A stretch of 64,000 nucleotides of DNA. It comes from an uncultured Pelagibacteraceae bacterium (GTDB lineage Bacteria; Pseudomonadota; Alphaproteobacteria; Pelagibacterales; Pelagibacteraceae). Below, piece after piece: positions 37,816-46,968 of this stretch. The first letter of the stretch is position 1. Every line of letters begins with the position of its first letter. The DNA is taken from the NCBI GenBank assembly GCA_902588965.1, contig CACIRD010000001.1, positions 1 to 64,000 of the forward strand. Reading direction: 5' to 3'. The notes under the pieces were generated by a model that had not been told where the DNA came from, made no database searches, and was given only the letters and a program-made list of their open reading frames with translations. The position numbers and the translations under genes were made by a program.

Positions 37816-39618
37816 ATGAAAAAAAATAAAATCGAATTTTTTTATCCTATCTTGGCATCAATTGCATCTATTATTGTATGTGTATTTCTTTGGGATAAAA
37901 TTATTGCGCCATACTCAAATCCTTATGAAATTATTGGTGAATACTCAAAACATGGACATAGCACTCATAACGATACAATGAGATATATTCTTTTTATTAC
38001 ACTTCCAATTTTATCTTTTTTCACAATTTTTATTTTAAGAAATAAAAAAAATAAAGATTTTAATTTTAATAAAAGTATTTTTTTTTTTAAAAAAGAAAAA
38101 AAATATGAAAATTTGGAAATTAAATTTCTAATAATAATTTTAATACCAGTTGTTTTATTATTTTTATTTGATGATTGGAATATGTACTCAACCCAATTAT
38201 TTGAAGAGGGTATGCCTTTGTCTGGATCAATGCTGTCTAAACTAAACCAAATACCATGGATCAATGTATACATAAATACAGGATTATTTTATGACATGCT
38301 TAATGCAAGAATTTCTTGGAACCTAACTGGGCATGAAACTATAGGATCGTACAAATTTTTTTTAAAATTTTTAAATTTATTATCCAAAATATTATTAATT
38401 TATTTTTTTTATAAAATTTCAAGTCAAACCTTTGAAAGAAAGAATTTAAAAGAATTATTTTTTTTATTTTTAAGTTTAACTTTTTTATTTTTTTTCGGAA
38501 AAAATGATTTTTGGAGAGAAATACCGTTAATTATTTTTTTAATTTCCATTTTAAATTATACAAATAATAAAAATAATTTTTATATTTTTTTAGTAAGTTT
38601 TATTAGTGTATTTTCTTTTTTTTGGAGTTTAGATAGAGGCTTTTTTATTTTACTGCCATTAATATTATTTTTGCTTTTGGTTTTTATAAATAATAAAAAG
38701 GAATTTTTTAAATTTATTTTTTCAATTATTTTATTCTGGTTAATTGCAATTTTAATAATGGGGCCAAGCACATTCATTAATTTTTTAATTCACGCAAGAG
38801 AAATCTTTACTCAACATGAACTAATTAATGGTTTAATTCACCCCAAACCATTCTCAACTGATGAACATTCTGCAAGAGCAAGCAAAGCTTTTTTGTTAAT
38901 AATTTTTAATTTTATATATTCGTTTTATCTAATTTTTAAAAAAAAAAGTAATTTTTTAAATAATACAAAAATATTATTCATTATTTTTTCATTTATGAAT
39001 TTCTTTATTTACAAATCAGCACTATCCAGATCTGATGGGGGACACATTAAATATGCCACATACTTTTCACTTATACTTTTTTTAATTTTTGCAACATCTT
39101 TTCTAATTAGTTATTTAAGAAAAAAAGAAAATTTTTTTAAAAAGAAAAAAAATTTATTTCCTACAGTTTATTTAATTTTTATTTTTGTTATTTTAATTAA
39201 TCAGGTTAAATCTATAAAAAACCTTGTTAATTTTCCAGTAGATATAAAAAATATAATAATAGCAAATGACGAAAAGTTTATATCAAAAGATCATTTTATT
39301 TTTATTAAAGATTTAGATGAACTTTTAAATGACTCAGATTGTGTTCAAACATTTTCTTATGATAACTCAATTTTTTATTTTTTAAAAAAAAAAAGTTGTT
39401 CAAAATTTTTTAATCTATGGACAGTTGGATCTAAAAAGAATCAAAAATTATACATAAATGAATTAATAACAAATAAACCAAAATTTATTATTACAGAAGG
39501 ACCTGTTAAATTTCAAAATTTAGGAGAGAGATATCCATATATTCAAAAATTTATAAGCCAAGAATATAACTCTTATAAAGTGTATGATGCTTGGAAAATT
39601 TTAAAAAAAATAGATTAA
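37816..39618 (+). CDS. large polytopic membrane protein, possible GT-C glycosyltransferase
   Basis: A 600-residue protein with roughly 10-12 hydrophobic helices spread over residues 10-460, then a C-terminal soluble region (about 465-600) rich in Lys and Asn, with ECYS-poor, aromatic segments such as NLWTVGSKKNQ and PYIQKFISQEYNSYKVYDAW. Such a layout (many helices, periplasmic C-terminal domain reporting 'NKPKFIITEGP') resembles GT-C enzymes that use lipid-linked sugars, but I do not recognise a specific family and no clear DXD/EXD is certain. Context beside GT2 and a nucleotide-sugar dehydrogenase supports a surface-glycan role. It overlaps convergent accC by 4 bp (TTAA). Confidence 0.65.
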   Translation: MKKNKIEFFYPILASIASIIVCVFLWDKIIAPYSNPYEIIGEYSKHGHSTHNDTMRYILFITLPILSFFTIFILRNKKNKDFNFNKSIFFFKKEKKYENLEIKFLIIILIPVVLLFLFDDWNMYSTQLFEEGMPLSGSMLSKLNQIPWINVYINTGLFYDMLNARISWNLTGHETIGSYKFFLKFLNLLSKILLIYFFYKISSQTFERKNLKELFFLFLSLTFLFFFGKNDFWREIPLIIFLISILNYTNNKNNFYIFLVSFISVFSFFWSLDRGFFILLPLILFLLLVFINNKKEFFKFIFSIILFWLIAILIMGPSTFINFLIHAREIFTQHELINGLIHPKPFSTDEHSARASKAFLLIIFNFIYSFYLIFKKKSNFLNNTKILFIIFSFMNFFIYKSALSRSDGGHIKYATYFSLILFLIFATSFLISYLRKKENFFKKKKNLFPTVYLIFIFVILINQVKSIKNLVNFPVDIKNIIIANDEKFISKDHFIFIKDLDELLNDSDCVQTFSYDNSIFYFLKKKSCSKFFNLWTVGSKKNQKLYINELITNKPKFIITEGPVKFQNLGERYPYIQKFISQEYNSYKVYDAWKILKKID

Positions 39619-40952
39619 ATTATCTTTTCTTTGTCAAGCCAACTTACATTAAAGTCTGACTCTACAAATTTTTTATGGCTTAATAGTTTTTTATGAAGAT
39701 CAATTGTTGTTGTTATTCCCTCCAAAACAAACTCATCTAAAGATCTTAACATTCTTTGTATTGCCTCTTGTCTATTTCTACCATGACAAATTAGTTTACA
39801 AACCATACTGTCATAATAAGGTGTAATTTTGTAACCTTGATAAATTGAACCATCTACTCTAGTTCTGAATCCAGAGGGCTGATGACACATCTTTATTACT
39901 CCTGGTGAAGGTTGAAAATTCTTGCTAGGATCTTCAGCATTTATTCTACATTCTATAGCATGACCCCTTGGATTTACATCTGATTGATTTAAAGCTGTTT
40001 CACCAGTGTAAGCAATCCAAATTTGTTCTTTAATTATATCAATACCAGTGACCATTTCAGTTACAGGATGTTCTACTTGAACTCTGGTATTCATTTCTAA
40101 AAAATAAAATTTTCTATCTTCGTAGATAAATTCTACTGTTCCTGCTCCCTCATAACCAATTTTACTAACCATATTTACTGTTTTTTTAAATAATTCATCT
40201 CGTATAATTTTATCTAAAACAGGACTTGGGGTTTCCTCTATAAGTTTTTGATGTCTTCTTTGAACAGAACAATCTCTTTCATGCAAATGAACGGTCCTAT
40301 TCTTTCCTGATAAAACTTGAACTTCTATATGTCTTGGATTTTGAAAAAATTTTTCGATGTATACTTCATCATTAGCAAAAAATTTTTTTGCCTCTGACTT
40401 AGCAGCTAAAAATAATTCTTCAAATTTTTTTTCATCTAACACAATCTTCATACCTTTTCCACCACCACCACCAGCTGCTTTAATTAAAACTGGAAAACCA
40501 ATTTTTTTACAAATCTCTTTTGCTTGTTTTATATCTGAAACACCACCATCAGATCCCTCAATTACAGGTAAATTATATTTTCTTGCGATCTTTTTAGCTT
40601 CAATTTTATCTCCCATCATTTTTATAAGTTTTGAAGAAGGACCTATAAATTTTATTTTAGAGTCTTCTAAAATTTTTGCAAAATTTGCATTTTCAGATAA
40701 AAAACCATACCCAGGGTGTACTGCTTCTGCTCCAGTAAGTTCAATTGCTGACATTAATGCAGGTATATTTAAGTAGCTATTTATGGGCTGGTGAGGACCA
40801 ATACAAACGCTTTCATCAGCAAGCCTTACATGCATGCTATTTTTATCCACATCAGAGTGAACTGCTACAGTAGATATTCCCCATTCTTTGCACGCTCTTA
40901 TTACCCTAACTGCAATTTCTCCACGATTAGCTATTAATATTTTTTTAAACAT
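39615..40952 (-). CDS. accC: biotin carboxylase subunit of acetyl-CoA carboxylase
   Basis: 445-residue ATP-grasp enzyme that carboxylates biotin on BCCP. N-terminal KILIANRGEIAVRVIRACKE, glycine-rich lid loop KAAGGGGGKGM, HERDCSVQRRHQKLIEE and the catalytic EMNTRVQVEHPVTEMVTG are all in place. The ATG overlaps the accB stop by one base (TAATG). Gene order aroQ-accB-accC is standard. Confidence 0.97.
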   Translation of the reverse strand: MFKKILIANRGEIAVRVIRACKEWGISTVAVHSDVDKNSMHVRLADESVCIGPHQPINSYLNIPALMSAIELTGAEAVHPGYGFLSENANFAKILEDSKIKFIGPSSKLIKMMGDKIEAKKIARKYNLPVIEGSDGGVSDIKQAKEICKKIGFPVLIKAAGGGGGKGMKIVLDEKKFEELFLAAKSEAKKFFANDEVYIEKFFQNPRHIEVQVLSGKNRTVHLHERDCSVQRRHQKLIEETPSPVLDKIIRDELFKKTVNMVSKIGYEGAGTVEFIYEDRKFYFLEMNTRVQVEHPVTEMVTGIDIIKEQIWIAYTGETALNQSDVNPRGHAIECRINAEDPSKNFQPSPGVIKMCHQPSGFRTRVDGSIYQGYKITPYYDSMVCKLICHGRNRQEAIQRMLRSLDEFVLEGITTTIDLHKKLLSHKKFVESDFNVSWLDKEKII

Positions 40953-41308
40953 TATTCTAGAACAACAAGTACTTGACCATATTCAACTGGCTGGCCATCT
41001 TCTACTGAAATTTTTTTTACTACTCCGTCTTTGTTTGACGGTACGTGATTCATAGTTTTCATTGCCTCAACTATCATAACAGTATCACCTTTTTTGATTT
41101 TTTTTCCAATTTCAACAAAATTTTTTCCTCCAGGTTCAGGAGCTAGGTAAGCCGTTCCAATAATTGGGCTTTTGATTGTATTTATTTCTTCTAACTCTTC
41201 AAATACAGTTTCATCTGTAGAAATTTCTTGATTGCTAGCTTTAATAGACTTTTTAAGATCTTCTAAAGCATCAATTAGTTTTTTAACAATTTTTTTATCA
41301 ATTTCCAT
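40952..41308 (-). CDS. accB: biotin carboxyl carrier protein of acetyl-CoA carboxylase
   Basis: 118 residues from ATG 41308 (an in-frame ATG at 41332 would add eight residues that lie inside aroQ). The C-terminal biotinyl domain carries the biotinylated Lys84 in VEAMKTMNH, with the BCCP 'thumb' and PI(I)GTAYLAPEPG segment upstream. The start overlaps the aroQ stop by 11 bp. Confidence 0.95.
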   Translation of the reverse strand: MEIDKKIVKKLIDALEDLKKSIKASNQEISTDETVFEELEEINTIKSPIIGTAYLAPEPGGKNFVEIGKKIKKGDTVMIVEAMKTMNHVPSNKDGVVKKISVEDGQPVEYGQVLVVLE

Positions 41309-41744
41309 CGCTAAGCAATTCATGCATTGCATTTATGGCTAAAATATAACCGTTGGAGCCTAATCCACATATTATTCCATTTACCACATCACTTATAAGG
41401 GATTTTTTTCTAAATTCCTCTCTTTTATATATATTTGAAATATGTAATTCTATTTTCGGTTTTTTATATATATCTAGAGCATCTCTTATAGAAACTGAGG
41501 TATGCGTAAAACCTGCAGCATTAATAATTATTCCATCATAATTATTTCTAGCATTTTGAATCATTGTGACAATTTCTCCCTCAATATTAGATTGTTTAAA
41601 ATCTAAATTTACATTTAAATCTTTACATTTTTGAATACATTTATCTTTTAATTGATCAAATGTAATTGATCCATATTGTGATTGTTCTCTTTCACCTAAT
41701 AGATTAAGATTTGGACCATTAATGATTAAAATTCTGTAAGTCAT
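41298..41744 (-). CDS. aroQ: type II 3-dehydroquinate dehydratase
   Basis: Third step of the shikimate pathway. 148 residues: ILIINGPNLNLLGERE at the N-terminus, catalytic Tyr in SQYG, NAAGFTHTSVSIRDAL, and HISNIYKREEFRKKS. The open frame continues upstream for 67 more residues, but that part is antisense to thiS; the family start (MTYRIL) is the ATG at 41744. Its start is only 16 bp from the divergent thiS start. Confidence 0.95.
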   Translation of the reverse strand: MTYRILIINGPNLNLLGEREQSQYGSITFDQLKDKCIQKCKDLNVNLDFKQSNIEGEIVTMIQNARNNYDGIIINAAGFTHTSVSIRDALDIYKKPKIELHISNIYKREEFRKKSLISDVVNGIICGLGSNGYILAINAMHELLSDGN

Positions 41745-41760
41745 AAAATATTTATATATT

Positions 41761-41979
41761 ATGAAAAAAATAAACAAAGTAAAAATAAAGATTAATGGGA
41801 AAAAGTGCTTAATTAACCAAAAAATGACTTTAAAAAAAGTAATTACTAAATTCAAAATACCTTTAGACAAAGTAGCAATAGAATTGAATGAAAATATAGT
41901 GGATAAAAGAAAAATAGCTAAAATTAACCTAAGGGAAAATGACAAAATTGAAATAGTACATTTTATAGGAGGAGGTTAA
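41761..41979 (+). CDS. thiS: thiamine sulfur-carrier protein ThiS
   Basis: 72-residue ubiquitin-fold protein that carries sulfur as a C-terminal thiocarboxylate for thiazole synthesis. It has INGKKC near residues 10-16, [12 protein letters not shown]-like [15 protein letters not shown], and the essential terminal Gly-Gly (…HFIGGG). The codons for these glycines (GGA GGA GGT) double as the ribosome-binding site of thiG. No thiamine riboswitch fits in the 16-bp upstream gap. Confidence 0.9.
   Translation: MKKINKVKIKINGKKCLINQKMTLKKVITKFKIPLDKVAIELNENIVDKRKIAKINLRENDKIEIVHFIGGG
41967..41975 (+). promoter_or_regulatory. Shine-Dalgarno of thiG inside the thiS C-terminal Gly codons
   Basis: AGGAGGAGG at 41967-41975 lies 8 bases before the GTG start of thiG at 41984 and encodes the C-terminal glycines of ThiS. 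It is by far the strongest ribosome site seen in the window and decides the thiG GTG start. Confidence 0.8.
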
Positions 41980-41983
41980 AAAA

Positions 41984-42754
41984 GTGTCTGATTATTTAAA
42001 AATTTCAAATAAAAAATTTAAGTCAAGATTAATAGTTGGAACTGGTAAATATCGAAACTTTATTGAATGCGCAAAAGCAATTAAACTTTCGGGTGCTGAA
42101 ATTGTTACTGTGGCAGTTAGAAGAGTAAATATTTCAGATAAAAAAAAACCTCTTTTGATGGATTATGTAGATCCAAAAAAAATAACTTATTTACCAAACA
42201 CCGCAGGGTGTTTTTCTTCATCGGAAGCTTTAAGAACTTTAAGACTTGCTAGAGAAATTGGAGGATGGAAACTTGTAAAGTTAGAAGTTTTAGGAGATAA
42301 AAAAACTTTATATCCTGATATGATAGAAACTTTAAACTCAACTGAAGTTTTATCAAGAGAAGGTTTTAAAGTTATGGTTTATTGTTCAGATGATCCATTG
42401 ATGGCAAAAAGATTGGAAAATGTTGGAGCAGTAGCAATAATGCCTTTAGCGGCACCGATTGGATCCGGTTTAGGAATTCAAAATAAAATTAATGTACAAA
42501 TTATTAGGTCACAAACTAAACTTCCCTTAATTATTGATGCAGGTTTAGGCCAAGCCTCAGATGCGACAACTGCAATGGAATTAGGCTGTGATGGAGTATT
42601 GATTAATACCGCAATAGCAAAAGCAAAGTATCCTTTTAAAATGGCTGAAGCAATGAAGCATGCTGTCATCGCAGGTCGAAGTTCCTATTTATCAGGAAGA
42701 ATTGAAAAAACAACGTTTGCTAAAGCATCTAGTCCTAGTAAAGGCATTATTTAA
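41984..42754 (+). CDS. thiG: thiazole synthase ThiG
   Basis: 256-residue TIM-barrel enzyme that builds the thiazole phosphate of thiamine from deoxyxylulose phosphate, dehydroglycine and ThiS-thiocarboxylate. [12 protein letters not shown], catalytic Lys99 in [11 protein letters not shown], and the phosphate-binding PLAAPIGSG and [10 protein letters not shown] segments are present. GTG start with a very strong ribosome site. ThiF, ThiE and ThiC are not in the window. It overlaps the convergent RNase gene by 8 bp. Confidence 0.95.
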   Translation: MSDYLKISNKKFKSRLIVGTGKYRNFIECAKAIKLSGAEIVTVAVRRVNISDKKKPLLMDYVDPKKITYLPNTAGCFSSSEALRTLRLAREIGGWKLVKLEVLGDKKTLYPDMIETLNSTEVLSREGFKVMVYCSDDPLMAKRLENVGAVAIMPLAAPIGSGLGIQNKINVQIIRSQTKLPLIIDAGLGQASDATTAMELGCDGVLINTAIAKAKYPFKMAEAMKHAVIAGRSSYLSGRIEKTTFAKASSPSKGII

Positions 42755-44528
42755 TTTTTTTTTTATAATATTTCTTTTTATAATTTTTTTTAAATTTTGA
42801 TTTCTTAAAAGAAATTTTATTTTTTTTCTGAGAAAAATTAATAATATTATCTCTTTTTTCTTCTACATATTTTAATTCAGATATTTCCTCAACTTTATTA
42901 ATAATTTTTTTGCTTTTATTTCTAAATTCAATTTTATAATCTGGAATAATAAGAAGATTATCTGCTTTTAAATTAATTTTTATTTTATTCTTTTTTTCAA
43001 TATATTTTAAATTTTCACCAAGGTTTTCATTTATAAATTTAAGTACTTGCTCACATATGCTTAAATCCACAATTTTTGCTTTATTTTCTATAGAAAGAAC
43101 TTCTAAAAGCTTAATAATTTTTAATGCAAAGGTTTCATTTGTTAGAGATATTTTCCATTTTACTGAACTTTCTCTTAATCTTTGTCTTGACATTTCTAAC
43201 AGTCCAAAGCTGCTAATTCTACCTATTTGAATTCTAGCTCTATCACTTCTACATTTTTCTTTTAATTTTTTTTCTATAACTCTCCTATTTCCATAACTTA
43301 TCATATCAATAAAATCGATTATTATTAAACCAGAGAGGTCTCTTATTTTAATTTGTCTTGCAATTTCTTCAGCTGCTTCTAAGTTTGTATCTAAGGCAGT
43401 ACTTTCAACATTTTTTTGCTTTATAGATTTTCCTGAGTTTACGTCAATTGAAACAAGAGCTTCAGTAGGATTTATAACTAAATATCCCCCAGAATTAAGT
43501 TTAACCTGTGTGTCAAATATTTCATTTAACTTATTTTCAATTTTTTCTTTTATAAATAGTGGAATTTTATCTCTATATTTTTTAATTTTTTTTACATGAC
43601 TTGGCATTATAATTTTCATAAAGTTTTTTGCTTTTTGGTAACCCTCATTACCTTCAATAATTATATTTTGGGTATCTTCATCATACATATCTCTTAAAGT
43701 TCTTTTTATAATTTCACTTTCTTTATGTATTAATGAGGGTGCCATTGAATTCATCGCATTTTCTTTGATCGACTCCCAAACTTTAATTAAATTTTGCAAG
43801 TCACGATCAATTTCATTTTTTGTCTTATTCGATCCTGCGGTTCTTACAATAATACCCATTTCTTTAGGTATTATTATTTGATTCAAAATAGTTCTTATTT
43901 TTTTTCTTTCCGCAGGATTAAATATTTTTCTAGATATTCCGCCACCTTTAGGAGTATTGGGCATTAAAACAATATATTTTCCAGCTATAGATATAAAAGT
44001 TGTTAACGCAGCACCTTTAAAACCTCTTTCATCTTTTAAAACCTGTACAAGTATCACTTGATTTGGCTTTATAACTTCTTGAATTTTATATTTTTTAATT
44101 GGATATTTTTTTTCTTGGTTGGGTTTTTCTATATTGGTATTTTGTTCAGTATTTTTTTCAACAGGATCTTCTAAATCTGTATTATTTTCTATAATATTAA
44201 TTTCTTCTTGCTTTTCACTTTCTTCTAATAATCTTTCTCTGGCTTTTTCTTCCTCTTCCTTTATTTTTTCCAGGTCACTGCTTGGTATTTGATAATAGTC
44301 TGACTGAATATCGTTAAAAGACAAAAAACCATGTCTTTCTCTTCCGAAATCAATAAAAGCTGCTTGTAAAGATGGTTCTACTCTGCTTACTTTTCCCAAG
44401 TAGATATTATTTTTAACTAAAGTATTTTTTATGCTCTCGTATTCGTAATCTTCAATATTGCCATTTGATTTGAGTACAACTCTAGTTTCATTTGGATGCG
44501 AAGCATCAATATATAAATTCTTTTCCAT
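42747..44528 (-). CDS. ribonuclease E/G family endoribonuclease
   Basis: A 593-residue single-strand RNA endonuclease. S1 domain from about 38 ([27 protein letters not shown] in pieces), interrupted by an acidic/Lys-rich insertion (about 85-145), as in RNase E of alphaproteobacteria. DNase I-like catalytic domain with Asp362 (SIDVNSG) and Asp405 (IIIDFIDM). The [14 protein letters not shown] motif is intact, but the CPxC zinc-link that normally follows (near 460) is missing: the sequence continues SVKWKISL. The long scaffold domain of E. coli RNase E is also absent; only a short basic tail (Lys-rich, about 570-593) remains. It may be called rne or rng. Divergent from the PBP1A gene. Confidence 0.9.
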   Translation of the reverse strand: MEKNLYIDASHPNETRVVLKSNGNIEDYEYESIKNTLVKNNIYLGKVSRVEPSLQAAFIDFGRERHGFLSFNDIQSDYYQIPSSDLEKIKEEEEKARERLLEESEKQEEINIIENNTDLEDPVEKNTEQNTNIEKPNQEKKYPIKKYKIQEVIKPNQVILVQVLKDERGFKGAALTTFISIAGKYIVLMPNTPKGGGISRKIFNPAERKKIRTILNQIIIPKEMGIIVRTAGSNKTKNEIDRDLQNLIKVWESIKENAMNSMAPSLIHKESEIIKRTLRDMYDEDTQNIIIEGNEGYQKAKNFMKIIMPSHVKKIKKYRDKIPLFIKEKIENKLNEIFDTQVKLNSGGYLVINPTEALVSIDVNSGKSIKQKNVESTALDTNLEAAEEIARQIKIRDLSGLIIIDFIDMISYGNRRVIEKKLKEKCRSDRARIQIGRISSFGLLEMSRQRLRESSVKWKISLTNETFALKIIKLLEVLSIENKAKIVDLSICEQVLKFINENLGENLKYIEKKNKIKINLKADNLLIIPDYKIEFRNKSKKIINKVEEISELKYVEEKRDNIINFSQKKNKISFKKSKFKKNYKKKYYKKKIK

Positions 44529-44625
44529 GTTTGTTTAGTTGATTTTTTCATTATACAAAAGTATCTATTTTCTTAAAAATTCTGATGCCATAACATTAAC
44601 AAATTTGTAAAATAAATAAACTAAA

Positions 44626-46968
44626 ATGAACAAATTGCTAAAAAAAATTCTAGTATTAGTAGGTGGTGGTTTTTTGTTATCCCTTTTAAGCATAATTACA
44701 ATTTTGTGGGTTTTTTCTAACAATTTACCAGATTATAAATTTTTAAAAAATTATAAAGCTCCAGTTTCAAGCAAAGTTTATTCTGGAGATGGTGAGCTTG
44801 TAAGCGACTTTTCCTCAGAAAAAAGAATTTTTGTACCATATGAAGCTATACCAAACAGAATAATTAACTCTTTTTTATCAGCAGAAGATAAGAATTTTTT
44901 TTCTCACCCAGGGGTTGATGCAAAAGGGGTGATGAGAGCTGTAGTAAACAATATATCAAATATACTCTCTTCAAAAAGACTAGAAGGAGCTTCAACAATA
45001 ACCCAACAAGTTGCTAAGAATTTCCTTTTAAGTAACGAAGTAAGTTTAAATAGAAAAATAAAAGAAGCAATTTTAGCTTTTCGTATAGAGCGAGCCTTAA
45101 CAAAAGAAAGAATTTTAGAGTTATACTTAAACCAGATTTATCTTGGGGAAGGAACTTATGGGGTAGCTGCTGCCAGTCTAGCTTATTTTGACAAACCAAT
45201 TACTGAACTCTCATATGTTGAGGCAGCTTTACTTGCTGCTTTACCGAAAGCTCCAAGTAGATACAACCCTTATAAAAATAAAAAACTCGCAAAATTTAGA
45301 AGAAATTTAGTTGTTAAAAATCTTTTAGAAAATAATTTTATAAACAAAGCTCAGTACAATTCATACATCAACGAGAATATAAATTTAAAAAAAAGAAAAA
45401 AAATTTATTTAGAAGATGCAAGATATTATGTTGAGGATATAAGAAAGAATATACTAGAAAAGTTTGGTTTTGATAAAGTTTATAAGAACGGATTGAATAT
45501 TAAATCACCATTAAACTTGAAACTTCAGTCAAATGCCACTGAAGTTTTGAGAAAAGGTTTGATGAATTACGATAAAAGAAAAGGTTGGCGAGGACCATTA
45601 GCAAATAAAAATTATAATGAGCAATGGTTTAATGGATTAGATAATTATAAAATTGAAAAATCACTTAATTGGGAACTTGCAATAGTTAAAAAAACTAATC
45701 CAGTATCTATTGAAATTGAAACTAAGGATAAAAAAAAAGGAATTATTAAACTTAAAAATATATCTTGGACTAAAAAAAAACCTGAAGAATTAGTTAAAAT
45801 TGGAGATGTAATTTTTGTAAAACAAATAAACTTAGGTTTATATAGTTTAAAACAAATACCTAAAGTTAATGGAGCAATAGTTGTTATGGACCCTTACACA
45901 GGAAGAGTTTTGGCTATGAGTGGTGGTTTTAGTTTTTTACAAAGTGAATTTAATAGAGCATCCCAAGCTTTAAGACAACCGGGTTCAGCATTTAAACCTT
46001 TTATATATGCTCTTGCATTGGAAAATAATTACACGCCATCAACAGTTATACTTGATGCACCTTTAGTACTTGAACAAGGGAGCGATCTTAAATTATGGAA
46101 ACCTGAAAATTATGGTAAAAAATTTTATGGGTTATCTACTTTAAGAACAGGTATTGAAAAATCTCGAAATTTAATGACAGTGAGGATAGCTCAAGATTTA
46201 GGATTAAAAAAAATAGTTAATTTTTCAAAAAAATTAAAAATATATGATAACCCAAATGAACTTTTGTCTATATCTTTAGGATCCGCTGAAACCACACTTT
46301 TAAAATTAACTTCCGCATATTCATCTTTTTTAAATGGAGGCAAGCTCGTTTCTCCAGTTATAATTGACAGAATACAAGACAGCGAAGGTAATACAATATT
46401 AAATACAGAGAATAGAAAGTGTAGCAGGTGTGAAGAAATTTCTCATTTAAGCAAAGATTACCCAAAGATTATTGATAATTTTGAGCAAATTTTTTCTCCC
46501 GAAACAGCTTATCAAATAACATCAATGCTAGAGGGAGTAGTAAAAAGAGGCACTGGGAAAGGACTAAGAGACTTAAAATTAGATCTCGCAGGAAAAACTG
46601 GCACTACCAACAAAAATACCGATACTTGGTTTGTAGGCTTCACTTCAAAACTTGTAGTTGGTGTTTATGTAGGCTTTGATAACCCTCAAACTTTGGGTAA
46701 AAAAGAAACTGGAGCTAGAACTGCAATGCCAATTTTTAAAGAATTTATAAAAAAAGCAGTTGAAAAAAAAGATGCTAGGCCATTTAAAGTTTCTCAAAAT
46801 ATAACAATGATGGTTATAGATCCTAAAACAGGAAAAAAAGCATCATTTGGCACAAGAAAAACTATAATTGAAGTTTATAAAAAAGATAAGTTTCAGCAAG
46901 GAATTTTGTCAAGTCAACAATTTAATAATAGATTAAAAGAAGATAATAATATACTAAGGTTTTATTAA
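44626..46968 (+). CDS. mrcA: penicillin-binding protein 1A, bifunctional
   Basis: A 780-residue class A PBP: N-terminal membrane anchor (about 8-31), GT51 glycosyltransferase domain with catalytic Glu87 in SAEDKNFFSHPG and EGASTITQQVAKN, an OB-like insertion (about 330-400) typical of PBP1A, and a transpeptidase domain with Ser454 in SAFKP, SRN (EKSRNLMT) and KTGTT near 655. Its stop overlaps the prfB start by one base, a linkage common in alphaproteobacteria. It builds and cross-links peptidoglycan. Confidence 0.94.
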   Translation: MNKLLKKILVLVGGGFLLSLLSIITILWVFSNNLPDYKFLKNYKAPVSSKVYSGDGELVSDFSSEKRIFVPYEAIPNRIINSFLSAEDKNFFSHPGVDAKGVMRAVVNNISNILSSKRLEGASTITQQVAKNFLLSNEVSLNRKIKEAILAFRIERALTKERILELYLNQIYLGEGTYGVAAASLAYFDKPITELSYVEAALLAALPKAPSRYNPYKNKKLAKFRRNLVVKNLLENNFINKAQYNSYINENINLKKRKKIYLEDARYYVEDIRKNILEKFGFDKVYKNGLNIKSPLNLKLQSNATEVLRKGLMNYDKRKGWRGPLANKNYNEQWFNGLDNYKIEKSLNWELAIVKKTNPVSIEIETKDKKKGIIKLKNISWTKKKPEELVKIGDVIFVKQINLGLYSLKQIPKVNGAIVVMDPYTGRVLAMSGGFSFLQSEFNRASQALRQPGSAFKPFIYALALENNYTPSTVILDAPLVLEQGSDLKLWKPENYGKKFYGLSTLRTGIEKSRNLMTVRIAQDLGLKKIVNFSKKLKIYDNPNELLSISLGSAETTLLKLTSAYSSFLNGGKLVSPVIIDRIQDSEGNTILNTENRKCSRCEEISHLSKDYPKIIDNFEQIFSPETAYQITSMLEGVVKRGTGKGLRDLKLDLAGKTGTTNKNTDTWFVGFTSKLVVGVYVGFDNPQTLGKKETGARTAMPIFKEFIKKAVEKKDARPFKVSQNITMMVIDPKTGKKASFGTRKTIIEVYKKDKFQQGILSSQQFNNRLKEDNNILRFY

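Noticed and set aside
41745-41945. 67-residue hydrophobic N-terminal extension of aroQ
   Set aside because: It is antisense to thiS and AroQ proteins start at the MTYRIL position; the extension is a reading-frame artefact.
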